From Membranipora membranacea (taxonomy: Eukaryota; Bryozoa; Gymnolaemata; Cheilostomatida; Membraniporidae), in the NCBI GenBank assembly GCA_914767715.1, contig OU612074.1, positions 12,262,062-12,326,061 of the forward strand: 64,000 bases of DNA. The letters are read 5' to 3'. The position numbers were made by a program, and so were the translations under genes. The notes under the pieces were generated by a model. The model was not told where the DNA came from. It did not search any database and was given only the letters and a program-made list of their open reading frames with translations. Positions within the stretch are counted from its first letter, which is position 1, and every line of letters starts with the position of its first letter. This document shows positions 13,313 through 26,206 of the stretch, piece after piece.

Positions 13313-15821
13313 ATGAAGCTTCTCGTATCGAAATTATCAATATTACACTGGATTATTCATATATCTCTGGCTTCCAAGACACTCAGAACCATGGACAGGA
13401 TTTTACCTAATGCTCAACATTTGAGCTCGCGCCATAGACGGTCCATAGATAGATTGACCAATCACGATTTAATAGGTAGCAGATCAGCCAATGAGGACTC
13501 AGTGCTCATGGATAAATTGTCGAAAGATCAGAGAAAAAATCTCAGAGACTTATTGATGGCCAATGATCCATCATTCTTGTCAAAAAATCAGCGGTCAATC
13601 ATATCGAAAGAATCTCAGCACTATTTCGATGATTTACCAGAAAATCAAGACAATCAGAGATACCGTCGTACGAACTCACGCCAAAGAGGAAGCAACTCTC
13701 GTAGCACATCCGAGCGGGATCGTAGGCGTGAAATAAGACGAACTTCTCGGGAAAGGGTTGACTTTTTATCCTCATTACCAGAAGAAAATAATAATATAGA
13801 AACAGAGGACTCACCTTCCAACGAGCAAACTATACTCAACAGACTATCAACAAGGCATCATCATACTACTAGTCAAAGAAAACAATTCGTAAAAATATAT
13901 AAACAGCTTAACGCTACTAACTCTTCAAATCCTGAGTATGCTACAGTATATACGCCGCCTGACAGCCTACCTCGTTATGGTAAGTGGAGATAACTATGAA
14001 TTGTGTGAATGGGCCTGGAATTCCCAATTAATTACAAATTGATGTCTTCCCATGAATGAACCATTGTCGCGGCCTTGAGATTCCTACTCCTATTTTATGG
14101 ACAGAGATTGTCTCTTTTTTACACCATTTACTAGTCTGCTAGTTATGTAAAGATTCCTGTTTCTGATTGCGCACTGTGATTTTAAATTCAGGATCAATCA
14201 TTTCAAAATCAGGTATTTTCTTACAAAAAACCTTCCTCTTCAAAAGCAGTTTAGTAAAAATTTTTTTACTCTCCCTCTCTTCTTCTCGATGAGTTCGGTT
14301 TTTTGCCTGCTTTAATTAAACTTCTAAAATGGTGGAAAAGCTTCCTGATATAGACGTCTGGATATAAAAACTGGACTTACTTTTTTGCTCGTAAAGCTGC
14401 CATTAGGGCATTTGATGAAATCCTTTTCACGGAAAAGGGCATATATTAATTCAAACCACCATGGTGTTAACGCATGAGAAAAAAAACTGGTATGCTGCTT
14501 ATCACAACAGTCCACTAATGGAAAGCCCATGTGGTGTTAGTCAAAATTTGACCTTTTTGGTTTGTCTATAAAAAAACCGGTACTATGTACTGTCACTCGA
14601 TTCTGCTCATCAATAAAAAATGCAGACAGCACAAACAGGTTGCTATTTTTGTGGCCACATTAAAGTGTACTTTTAATGGACATCTGATTGAAAATCTCAT
14701 TGAGAATTCTGCAAGGTGCCAAAATTGGTATGAGTCTGCTTCCGCATGTTTTTATCTGATTACATCGGCAGACAAGAATTTAAGGCATCCAAGATACCCC
14801 GGAATGTTTGCTGACTGCAGAATTATTGCCTGGGAACATTGGCCAACTTTTTTTTCTTGCAAAAACTGAAAGCTTTAAGATTAGAGAGTTATCTTCACTT
14901 CCCGAGCCAACTTTATCTAGGGTTTTTAATCAAGCAAGTGTAATAGAAGATTTATGATCTTGTCTTGCCACTTCTTGATACTTATTTCTCTTCACCCACA
15001 TGAGAGTTTCAATATGGAATAAAGACTAATTCACGCTGCTAGCAGCAGAATTTTATAAAAGTTTGTTCCTTTTATTGTAGAATGTCCGGTAGGGAAGTGG
15101 GCGTGTGCCACCCCAAAAAGAAGTGTGGTCTCATGTATAGATGAGGCTCAGGTCTGCGACTATCACGTCGACTGTCCTAAAGGTGATGACGAGGACCCAA
15201 CACAGTGCTCATTCTATAGACAGGTTAGTCTGATGATGAATCTTCTTTTGAGATGACTTTGTGACAGGCTGCAGTAATTAATAAATTTTTGACTGCGAAA
15301 AGTATGTATATTCATGCTAGGCAAAAGGAATGCAGATGATATACTGCCTTTTTGCATCATACACCCTTTAGGTTGATGTATCCGAATAGAAATTGATGTG
15401 CATGCTAGGAAGAGGTAACAAACACCGACCCCAATTCCTGTTATGAAGTGTACCATGAAACGAGCGGGGAGATTTGGTGTATCACTGAGTCTCTGGGAAT
15501 TCCAAAAAAGTGCATTTTAGGACCTCATCTAAAATGTCAATTTTGTTTGTCAATCAGAGTCTACAGTAATGGACACTTGGAAAGACATATCAAGAGATTA
15601 ACAATTAACAATTATATCCTTTCTTTTAGACTCGGCAGCTGATTCTGCGGCAGCAGCAGGAGATTGTGAGTTTGCAGACCAGCCTATCGAGGCATAATGA
15701 CACATATAAGTGTAAGATCGCAGAACTCAACAACAAAATACTGCATCACGCACATAACCAATCTATAGTAAACCTGAACCACGACAGGCCTGCTTATTCT
15801 TGCCATGCAGACTTGCGGTGA
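13313..15821 (+). CDS. secreted basic protein with one C-terminal LDL-receptor class A module
   Basis: Three exons, 13313-13979, 15081-15223 and 15630-15821, join with GT-AG introns in phases 1 and 0 to give 333 residues. Residues 1-21 are hydrophobic and resemble a signal peptide. Residues 25-222 are polar and Arg-rich with dibasic sites, including RHRR at 40-43 (furin-like) and RRR near 137-139, plus N-glycosylation sequons at 200 and 203. Exon 2 encodes a full LDLa module: six cysteines at 224, 231, 241, 248, 254 and 265, with the calcium-site signature CDYHVDC and GDDED. Exon 3 adds a Gln-rich helical stretch (QLILRQQQEIVSLQ) and ends at TGA. Known of the family: LDLa modules bind calcium and protein ligands. 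Inference: a processed secreted ligand or matrix factor. A single C-terminal LDLa after a long disordered region recalls Jeb/HEN-1 type ligands, but I see no proof of orthology. Confidence 0.87.
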
Positions 15822-15843
15822 GCCACAAAACAGTCAGACTGGC

Positions 15844-15900
15844 TATTCAGTAGTCTGAGCCCCCAGACTTTTGCCCCTCGCCCGACGGCCCCCCCCCCGG
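15844..15900 (+). repeat. dispersed repeat end with poly-C, copy 1
   Basis: The motif tagtctgagcccccagactt, followed by ttgcccctcgcccgac and a C run, recurs at 31761-31820 with few changes. It lies just after the LDLa gene stop codon, so it may form part of the 3' UTR. The element type is unknown. Confidence 0.7.
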
Positions 15901-15923
15901 CAGTGATTATCTAGTTACTTGAC

Positions 15924-15955
15924 GATTTAGCGATTCAGTGATTCAGCGATTCATT
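15924..15955. repeat. 8-bp tandem repeat, four units
   Basis: Four consecutive 8-bp units (gatttagc, gattcagt, gattcagc, gattcatt) lie in the probable 3' UTR of the LDLa gene. This is a short simple repeat with no assigned function. Confidence 0.8.
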
Positions 15956-18822
15956 GTTGGATCCTGTGCGCTAATGGATGGTGTTGTGACATGACAAGAT
16001 ACACTAGCCATTGTCAGAAGTATCCTAGAAGACCAGGTAGCGGGGACTCCTTCGTAGAGCTACTCATACCTGTTTGTCCAGGCTGAATAACTTTAGGTGC
16101 CGGACTTTGATGGATATTTTTTATGATGAACAGTGAATTGGAAATATGGTTGTTGTGATTAAGCAAAGCATTTCATATAGAGCAATATTTTTTACTTGTG
16201 AATATATTCGTCTTATTTCGTATGGCTTAAAGCCTTTAATTTATATGAATCAAACGTTGAGAAATCGTAGTCGCATTTGACGGCAAATTTTCTAAGCATA
16301 TTTTGTATAGTGTACTGACCATGTCCATTAGCAGTGGACCAAGCTGGAACCAAAAAACCTACTATCATATTTTACAATCATTAACATGATATTACTATTA
16401 CTACATTCATTGCAATAGACAATTAAAGGCGGCAGCGCCAGATTTTTATTTACAGAGAGGGATATTTTATTGCTGAGAATTCATTTTCCAAGTATATACA
16501 TGTAGCTGGGGTTTATCGGAAGTGAACTCAAAATATCTCAGACATTCAAACTGCTCTTAAGCAGTTAATCGTATTTTTGTGCTTTTATAAACTTATGTGA
16601 TTAAACAGTGAATGGTTATAATGACCGGGGAGCACTTTCTTATTACCTATAATGTGACGATTAAAATGTTGTTAAGAAACTAGAGTAGTGTTTACCTATT
16701 TATCGCTAATTTATTATTTCAAACAATGTATTTCAGCTATGCTACTACAGATTTGCAACAGTTAATCCTATTTGCCTCTCACCAAATCCATACCTGGCTG
16801 GTGCTGGGAAATAGCACCCTTTGATGGCACACATGACAAGAATTTGAAACTTTCCATGGAAAAGTTTTAGATACTCAAAAAATAATCAAGGTCAGCATTG
16901 ATTAAAAGTTGGATAGTCCCGTTTTTTTCTCATTCACATTGAACTATTTCTATGAATAGATAACAGGCTTTCAGACATCTGAGTTGACCCATAAGGCGAC
17001 AAAAAAGGGATTTTTCTATTTTGCCACTAAATTTTCATCCACCCTTCATTCTCCAGAGAAGCAGCTCACTGCTATTCATTTGAGCACCTACAATGCCCAA
17101 AATATCAGTGCATTAGTTCATTATCAAGCCTGTACACTTTTGGTAATGAGTGAAAGTCATGTTTAAGTATTCAATTTTCCTCAGGCTGGAACTAGTGAGT
17201 TTGGGACACACTCCCTGCTTGAACAATGTGAAAGTAAATGAGCCGGAGTTGCGTCACCAACTTAAGAAATGGGCAACTCGATACAAATACAAATTAATCT
17301 TAGCTTCGCGTTCTAATCGACCAATCGGAGGAGATCCCTTCCCTGAATCATTACTATATGGCCTTGCGTGAATACAAAATTCCCTGACATTATTTTCGGT
17401 GACGACAGCAGATTATGCAGGAACACCAGAGAGAACGCTGGAGCTCGGACAATAAAAATTATTTCCTAGATGTGTGTTGATCTGATGACTCCTGCGGCAC
17501 CAAGTACCTAGCAGTTAACATCAAGTATACCACCCAATGGCGCCATCTCACCATTTCTCAAACAAGCATCGGTTGATATAAGCCACTAAGATTCAGCTTA
17601 TTGCCTTGAACCACTGGCACACTATTTAACACAGCGTGATTGTAAAAGGGTATTGGTGCCTTTATCGGCCATCGCTGTAGTCTTCTGAATCAATTTGTAG
17701 GTTTTTATTTATATTTATTTAAAAAAACAGTTGCATGCAGATGAGATGGGGGGGGGAGACAAATTAATATCAGTATTTCCTAGAAAACAATATCAGTATA
17801 CAAAAATAAAAAATGAAATATGTACAAACAAAAAAAGATTTATCACAATGCATAATGACTACAGTACAGATAAAAAGAGCTTGCTACATTCAAAAATGTG
17901 AAAAAATCAACTGTTTATGATTGCTTGATGGAAAATATCTGGATCACCCAAACTATATAGAGCTATAAAGTCATATGTACTCCGATAACCCAAAATATGT
18001 GATAGTCAACTTCAAGTTGACCAAAATTCTATATTGAAAGATAATTCAGGGAGCGTCAAAATATATTCTAAGTCCAATGAAAACAGGTACTGAATCTTCT
18101 CAATGTAAGAAGAAAGTACCAAGTTTAGGTATCAGGTCGCTACTATCATCGACAGTGACTAAAACTCAGATTCATGGCATAATTCTATTTTGAAGCCTAG
18201 ACAACTGTAGGTATTAGTTAGAGATGAGTTGACACCGTTATATCTATGTCTATCTAAATTCATGTACATGAAAGCACAAGTATATTTATATTCATATAAG
18301 TAATATAAATGTTTCTATTCTTGTAATAAAATCTTTGGTTTTCCATGTACTCTCAGGATGCACATCCGATCCATTTTATTGTTTGGTGCTTGAAGTTTTT
18401 CAAACGTTAACAACAAGCAAATCGGTGATGTCTTGAACTAATGAAATCCTATTTTATGTAATTTGTCACATAACCCAGTCGTAAGGGTCAAGGTCGATTA
18501 TTTGTCTCCCTCGTAATCTTGTGGGCTGATCACAGAATATATGGGACAAATGTGGTGCTTCTATCATGCCATTTATCAACCATGTCTTCAGCCAGTATAA
18601 ATCTCTATAATTGCCAAAAAAGATCTGAGGTTACCAGGGTAAATCTGAAGGATTTGAGGAGTTGCCTGCTCTATTGAAATGAGCAGTCCACTTCATTATA
18701 AATGCAACATTTTTATCTTTCTTATCTTTCAAGAATCAGATAATTTATGATGCATGAATGGAAACATTCAAACAAGCCAATTAATTGTATCAATTTAGAG
18801 TTGATCACATCATACACTTTGA
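15956..18822. other. intergenic stretch between convergent genes
   Basis: AT-rich sequence between the 3' ends of the LDLa gene (plus) and the LRR gene (minus). A possible polyadenylation hexamer for the LDLa gene (attaaa) is at 16422-16427. One for the LRR gene (tttatt on this strand, AATAAA on the minus) is at 18375-18380. I see no coding exon; the small frames at 16984-17166 and 17150-17371 have no recognisable features. Confidence 0.5.
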
Positions 18823-21800
18823 TCATAATATTATCATAATATTATCCAAGATAGCAATTTGATGCAACGATCCCAAATTAAACCCTGAAATTGGAGGTGG
18901 AAACTCTTGTGGCACCAAAAATGAGTGATTCAGAGAGATCCTTCGTAATTGCATAAAACTGAACTCGACGAACCTGTTGCAGTTCCAGGGGTTTTCAGTT
19001 AGAGATATTCTCCTCAGATTGGGTAAATACTGTGGGAAGGTTGACTGAAGTGTCTGCAGATTATCTTTTCTGATGTAGAGGTATTCTACAGATCTAAGAT
19101 GAAACATCTGCAGGTCATATCTGAACAGAGCTTTTGTGATAGACTCAGAATCTTCAAGATGTAGTATCCTTAGCTGAGGGCTGTTGGGTAGAAGCGATGT
19201 TTGTAGATTGAGGTTGTTGCCGAGGTTTGCTACAATGTAACCGAATAATGTAATGTAAAATATCTCAATAACTTCAATCACAGTAGCAAATTTGCTTACA
19301 GAATTGGGATTAGTTGTTGGGACATAAGATTTGAGCCTGCAATAGTTGCCTATATAGGTGAGTCTAGTAAGATATTTAATTGTGGATGTAAGATTAAGAC
19401 TTCTCGCACTAAAGGTTACAGGAATATGATGTAATAAAGTGTACAAGGAAGTGTGATTTATAGAATTGAGATTGGTTTTTGCAGAGAATTGACAGTTTAT
19501 GTGTAGTTGTCTGCTACTTACTGAGATGCAGAGTATCTAGACTCCACAAGCCATCAAAGGCTCCTGGCTCCACATGAAGTAGTGGATTCTTAGAGAAGTC
19601 CAAAGTTCTGAGAGTCAGCAATTCAGAGAATGTCTCCGAGCTGAGCCGAGATATCACATTATCACTAAGGTCAAGGTCTTGTAAGGCTGATAATCCACTG
19701 AAGGCTTTTCTGTGGATAAACTCTGTAAAAATAGGTGAATTAATGATAAATTATAATCATAATATTTAGCGCACACGATCATAAAAATATAAATAGCTTT
19801 TCTATTGCCTTAGGAAGGCTGGGAAGACTATTTATTACGTTGCTGGTGCAGGACTGTGACCCCTTCTCCATGAAAAGGTCAAAAATACAAACAGCGAGAA
19901 AATGCATCATCTCTCCAGCAAGGAGTTTGGGACTTCCTGTCTCCTTGCTGCTATCTAATTATTGTGGACTCAACTCACCAATCATATTATTATTGAGAGC
20001 GAGTTTGACCAGTCTGATATTTCCTGCGAATACCTCCTTTGGTACATCAGATATAATATTCCTATCTAGAGTTAGCTGCTCTAAAGACGCAGGGAGTCTC
20101 TTGGGGATCTCCTGTAGTCTGTTTTTACTAAGATACAGTATCTGTGATGGAAATCAAGAGTGTTATATAAACTGAAAATCGTGTTGTGCAAGAGAGTCAT
20201 CATCAAACATCTCAATTAGTCACCAATTAAACAAAATAAGTTCTCGCTCTGAGAGCTTGTATCTCCTCTTGACAATGCAATGTCTGACTGTGCTGGGGAG
20301 CTTTTTCCTTCAGAAAAACTGATTCCAGCGTCAGTCAAGCTCAGAAATTATATTAAAACGGATAAAGTACAACTTAAATATTTGAAGTACAAGCTATGCA
20401 AAGCCAAAAACATTTGATTTGATTTCAATATCTTGTAATCCTTTATTAGACATTAGAAAATGGGCGCAAATTCACAGAATGACATAGTGGCACAGACTGG
20501 TAAGTTCTACAACTTACTTTAAGAAGCTTTGAGTGTCTGAAGGTTTTGTAGTCAGTACCAGATATATAGTTATGTGATAAGTCCAGACTCTCCAAGTTCC
20601 TCAGCCTGGAGAGAATATTTGTGGTCAAGTTCTGAATCCTGTTACCTGTAAGATCAAGTGTTGTTTGAGTTTTGATGCTGGACAGGTGTTTGTCGAGGAA
20701 AAAATAATTTCTGCTTCAACTCAGAGGGCTGCATTGCATGGGTCGTATTTTGGTTAATGCGGCTCTGTAGCACATGTTAATTGTGTTTAGCTGTGCAATT
20801 TAGTCAAAGTGGACATTTGCCGCACACTCAAATTATGGTTGAACGAGCCCTTCATCCATTACTGCAGACTGCTATTGAACTTTTGGGATGGCAGAAGTTT
20901 CCCAAAAGTTATCACTCCACCTTGCTGTTTAGTGAGAAACAGAAGATTGGGCTGCCCCTAAAGAGGGACGCAAGGTGCCCTAAATCCTCATACTGAGAAA
21001 GTATTACATCCTAGAAAACTAGAATGCATTCTAAAAATATGAGGCCATTAAAAACCTCCTGAACTGTGTGTGTAGCATACTGCCAAAACTGATACGTGCA
21101 TTTATTAGCCATTGGCAGTGACACTCTGATCTTAACCAATAGGCCGAGAAGCGATATTAATCTCCACGTACCTGCTGCATTGATTTGTCTGACAGAGCGA
21201 GATACTCCGGTCGGGAGCACTGTAATATTACAATGAGCCAGACTCAGTGTCTCTAGTTTCTTACTGGGAAGTTTCAGCGCTGCCAAAGTTGACAGATTGT
21301 TGTTATCTAAGAAGAGGTACTGTAACTCATACTGAAAACATAATCAACAGTTATTATAATGAGTGGTGGCTGATCGGAATTAGTCAAATAGGAGTAGGAG
21401 TAGGAGGTGGCTCAGTTGGTTAGAGCGCCGGACTTCAACACGCAAGTGTTGAAGGTCGTGGGTTCGAATCCCACTGCAGTCCATCTTCTACTGGGGATTG
21501 GTTGGCCCCCAGGTGTGCTCCGACCTGCCTGCAAACTGAGAGCAAATTGGTGCAGATATTGCGGCCTCGCCATTAAGGCATTAATATTTCGCCGCCCATG
21601 CCTCGGGATGGGCGAGTGATATGACATCGGATTTTAATCAACCTTTAAAAATGGAATATACTAATAAATGTAAATGACCAGTTTGTCTTTGTCATCTATT
21701 CACCTAAATTTATATATTTAATGACGTTGGTATATAAGAAGTGCTATTAGGATTGGGTAAAGCTCAAAATCTCAATGAATATAGAATATTGGCCAATATA

Positions 21801-24800
21801 TGAACAGGGCTAGAAAAGAAACAAAATAACATTTCATGGTAAAATAAGAAAGCTAGGAGTTATCCCCTTACTAGACGGTGGGACACGATTAACAAAATCT
21901 GAGATAATTACTTTACCTGTCTCTTGAATGAATCAGGGGATATATAACGTAGCTTATTTTTTGCCAGCTGAATGTATCTCAATTTTCTGTTCTGATAGAG
22001 CGTCTCTGCTGTGATAACCTATAAAATATAAGAAGGGAACTTAAATTATCATGTCAAGGGCACCTTGAGTAGGCTTCAAAATACTATCATCCGCAAATGT
22101 ATTAAAAGTTTTCCCTCACTGCACCATCATAAAATCAATCCAAAGAGGATTGATAGACCTATTCAATATCGCTAGAAGGCTGAGGGTAACATTCCATCAG
22201 CATACGACACATTTACACACATACACAATGTATATATTTATATATATATATATATGCAGCTATATCTCTTGGGCATTCATTGTATGGCAATTGCTTTGAT
22301 TGAGGCATTGCCAGATGTGCATAATTCCCTAAAATTATATTAAATCTGCATGTTAACCACATATCAGTAGCTTGCAAAATCGCAATGACTGCTGAGACAT
22401 ACCTTGATAGCGTTTTCTTTCAGGTTCAGAGTTTTCAGTATTCTCATTCTCATGAATGTTCCTTCGATTCTGGTCAGGTTATTATTCTGTAGCGTCAGGT
22501 GCTCCAGTTTCTTTCTGATTGGGTCAAACACCTGAAGTTTAATCTGTAATAAAAAGGGGAGACAGCTGACAATTTACACCAAGGAAATGGAAAATTAGAA
22601 GAGAACTCAATATGGCTAACAGCATACCCACAATGCAAAGTAACAGCATACCCACTATGCTTTGAATACGTATTTAGATGAAGCTCAGGCTAATCTTATG
22701 ATATAAGTTGTCATAGACCTAAGCTCACATAGAATCCCAGATGCATTATGGGATGGTCATGAGGATGGCCTTTTGAAACACCTTGGCTGTATTTAAATCT
22801 AGAAATCACTGTGAGATTGCAACATGAAGAGCACAGAAGCTACAGGGCAATTAGAAATAAGACACAACGGAAGCTGAGACTGAATCTGTCTGGTAGTGTC
22901 CCAGTTCTCACCAATCAGAATCTAAATCAACATTACAGTTTTGTATCTGTTTGTGAATTTGAGATGATGGATATCTATTTTCAGTTGTACTCGAAAATGA
23001 ATCATAACACCTTTTCAGTGTCTTTGTCAACGCTTTTTGACTTTGATTTGAAACAAAGGGCGGTGATAACATACTACACGATCCTATTTCTGTTCTGAAA
23101 AATGTTATCGGCGCTTACATCAGGCCTCAATGATTGTGTTACACATGACTTCTTAAATAAGTTAATGAGTTTTTGTTTTCCTTTAAAACTTAGCAGATGC
23201 GTTAAAAACAAAAGGGTATAAAACTTTATCTTCATTACAATGGCCTCAAATCCTCAAAATATTGTAACAATAAAACCAGTATCAACAAACAGTCTAGCAC
23301 TTCATAATACAAAGCCTCAGGCTATAAAATGGGTGTGCAAGAATTGTCAGGGGGTTTCAACCCAACATATCGGTTCAAGAAACTTAGTATTGTGTAATCT
23401 TGTTGGAAACGAGGCCACATGCAATTTTCTGCTTGACCGAAAGTTGTATTGTTTCTATTGGTCAAATCGGTCATGGTCATGGTCATTGACTCTCTTGTTT
23501 TGAAGTTTGGAATGCAAACCTATCCACTCCTTTTTTTATTGTTTTAGGCTGGAGCCGGGTTGCAAACATTTAGATAACATTTGATAACGTCAACCCAAAG
23601 AAAAACATGACCTCTTCTGCAAAGAAAGGGCCACCTTTCATTCTTTTGTCAAGATAGTCTCTTGTTTGCATTTTTATGACCAAAAAAACGAAACTAAAGC
23701 CCAAAACCGGCGCCAATCCTGAGCTTAGGAGGAGAATCATCATGAAGCATTATCTAAAGTCACTTGCTTGCACTTTCAGTATACAGTAAGTCTCTTAGAC
23801 AATTGGTGACGCCCTTCCGGTGAGGGGGGAAATTTGCAAGGCTATCTCAGTTCACCTTGTCTAAAGGCTCACATCTTCCAAGCAGTCTAAGCTCTGATGC
23901 AAAACATGAGCTAGGTTTCTGCAAACTCAACATATTCACAGTTACAAGTCTTTCCATTGTGGATATTTTTCAGGCTGATGAAGACAAACATCTGACTCGC
24001 TTTATGCAAAGCGAATCTTTCCAGAGATCATAATCCTTTGTTGCAAGTTATGCAAAAATTGTTTCTGTGAAATTGTATCTGCCGGGTTCACTGGGTTCGT
24101 GAGTTGACTACAGACCTCGCGGAGGTTACCAAAATATGTATAATCTATTTGGAAATGTTCATGGTAAAATACCATAACATAGACTAAATTGAGTGGGCGT
24201 CAGGCGTCGGACACTTTTTCATTGCTGGTTTAACACAATCACTTGCTGACAACTTGAAACAGGTGCCATTGTTTAGAGTCAGTCATAATGTCAACGGTTG
24301 TTTTGGGTGATCAAATTGCATAACTAAATGTCAATATGCATACCTTTAAAGCAATTAAGCAATGATTATTTACACACAGTTAAATTAACACAAAACTAAT
24401 TGTTTGTTATAATTTTGATCAAAATATGTTTACTGGTGCGATCGAGGCCAGGTTCTATGAAGAGAAAGCATTGCTCTCATTTAATAAGCTGGCATGTGAT
24501 TTAAGTGACAGGGCATCATATTTCCCTGTCTACCCACTGAAACCTAGACCAAGTTTGGTCCGTTTGCCTGCAATGGGAGTTGCTCCCATCAACTGGTCCC
24601 GGGGTTGTGGCGTGACAAGTGGAAGGGAGCAACTGGAATGCAGGCAATACTGAAACTAACTAACTGAAAACTGTGGCACTCTTGACAGCAAAAAGAAAAC
24701 TCAAGTTGTGACCCCATTTTAAATGTGGAGGCTGTCTAATATGCGTTATGATGAGGGTTTACTTAGCACATCAAAGTTCATCCTCACACACTCATACTAC

Positions 24801-26206
24801 TTTTTTGGGAATTCCCCACACATTAAACAGTAAAAAACTATGGTTTGCGATAACTGAAAGGTGCCTTTCATTTGAGGTTATCTAAAGACTAGATCTTTAA
24901 AAGCCAGCAGCAATAATTTTGAATCCTTTACCTCACTGATCTTGTTGCCACTGAGATCTAATGCGTTAAGCAGCCTTTGATTTTGAAATGCTTGATCGTC
25001 GATACTGGAGATATCATTGCTTCCCAATAACAGTTTTCTTAGGTCCTGGAAGCGGGCTAGAGTGTCATTCCTTAGTGTCATCATTCTATTCTCCTGAAAA
25101 ATATCATAAAGTCATAGACAAGAATTGTAAGGTTATTTCCCCACAGCCACACCCACAATCTCACACACTAGAGACATGGTCTATCAGCAGAGGGTCTGGA
25201 AGTTTTGCATTTTAATCATTTATATATTAGCTCTGTTAGCAAATCAACCAAAAAGTATTGCAGTTGTTTGATCAGGAAGACCTCCTCTTCCCATCTGTAG
25301 AATGTAGAAGCCTTGCTAAAAAACTTTGTTTGTAGTGTGAACAATGTCTGTAATCAGTTATTTTGTTCAATAGTGTCAATTTTTTTGATGGAGGAAAAGC
25401 AAGGAAAGTGAACTGTCTTCCCTCCACCAGTCCCTGTCATTTAGACATTGGGAGCAGTTTAATAATATAAAACACCTGGAGTCCTTGTATAGTGGGAGTG
25501 TTGAAGCTTTATAGAATCAAATTGTGCACAGCCCTGTTTATGACAAAACAGAGGGTGGGCTGCCCCTAAAGAGGGACGCAAGTTGCCCGGATTCCTCGTA
25601 CTGAGAGTGTGACACATCCTAGTAAACTAGAATGCATCCTAGAGGTAAGCCATGGTGGACCTCCTAATCGTAAGTGTGCAGCAAGCTGCCAGAAACTGAA
25701 ACAAGCACTAATCAGCCATTGGCCATGACACTTTGATCTTAGCCAATAGGCCGAGAAACGATTGTGCTCAGCCTTGAAAAAATTTCAGCTTTTAAAATTA
25801 GCCGTTATGTAAGCACTGGTAATTAAAAAATTAGAACAGCACGGCCTAACCCCTTTCAGCCTAAAACTGCATTCCCAGGTTTGGTTTTCAGCTTTTGAAT
25901 TTTCTAGAGCTCTTTAGTGTAGGGAGGTCTTTAAGTTTAAGTCTCAATCGGTGTCTGCCGACAATCAAAAGAAGAAAAAGCAGCAATAACACACAAGTAA
26001 GAGAGATAACTCACAGAGAAGTCTATATTCTGTATCGTCTCGCTTGTGTCCGATGGAATGTTGTAATATTTATATCCCTTACAGAAAAGACTCTGATAGT
26101 AACACGGACATAGCCTGCTACATCTCACTCTGGCTGTGTAAGCTGATAATCCAGCTAGCGTAGTCAGCACCAACAAACAGCTGAACAAAGTTTTGAAATA
26201 AGACAT
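18823..26206 (-). CDS. secreted leucine-rich repeat protein, nine exons
   Basis: Exons in coding order: 26206-26015, 25093-24932, 22543-22403, 22018-21917, 21331-21172, 20645-20518, 20141-19979, 19722-19522 and 19229-18823. All have GT-AG boundaries and the phases agree (0,0,0,0,1,0,1,1), giving 551 residues. Residues 1-21 form a signal peptide (LFSCLLVLTTLAGLSA). An N-terminal LRR cap follows with C-x3-CPC-x6-C spacing. About 18 repeats of roughly 22-28 residues follow the LxxLxLxxNxL pattern, for example LLNALDLSGNKISE and LQDLDLSDNVISRL. The repeats continue without a break across every junction, including the 2.4-kb intron 2, which strongly supports the model. The C-terminal cap is reduced to NPWNCNRF with no further cysteine, and no membrane segment or TIR domain follows. 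Inference: an extracellular binding or adhesion protein. It could have an alternative 3' end I missed. Introns carry a SINE and two copies of a 0.2-kb repeat. Confidence 0.9.
20936..21145 (+). repeat. 0.2-kb dispersed repeat, copy 1 (plus)
   Basis: This copy shares the marker gggctgcccctaaagaggga, a central ctagaatgcat, and an end near gatcttanccaataggcc with copies at 25536-25752 (plus) and 40330-40547 (minus). It lies in intron 5 of the LRR gene and ends about 26 bp from exon 5. It is the most diverged of the three. I see no clear terminal inverted repeats or coding capacity. Confidence 0.85.
21403..21650 (+). mobile_element. tRNA-derived SINE, family 1, copy 1
   Basis: The tRNA-like head has an A box (tggctcagttgg, 21407-21418) and a B box (ggttcgaatcc, 21461-21471). 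Instead of a normal anticodon arm it carries a perfect 9-bp hairpin, cttcaacac-gcaa-gtgttgaag (21433-21454). A tRNA-unrelated body follows with the block aggtgtgctccgacctgcct, shared with the copy at 47.8 kb. It sits in intron 4 of the LRR gene, antisense to it. Known of SINEs: internal polymerase III promoters and LINE-dependent mobility. A functional tRNA is unlikely. Confidence 0.85.
25536..25752 (+). repeat. 0.2-kb dispersed repeat, copy 2 (plus)
   Basis: Starts at gtttatgacaaaacagaggg and ends at ccaataggcc. It closely matches the reverse complement of 40330-40547. It lies in intron 1 of the LRR gene. Confidence 0.88.

Noticed and set aside
21403-21475. Functional tRNA gene
   Set aside because: The anticodon arm is replaced by a 9-bp hairpin and the acceptor stem does not close; a body shared with another locus marks it as a SINE.
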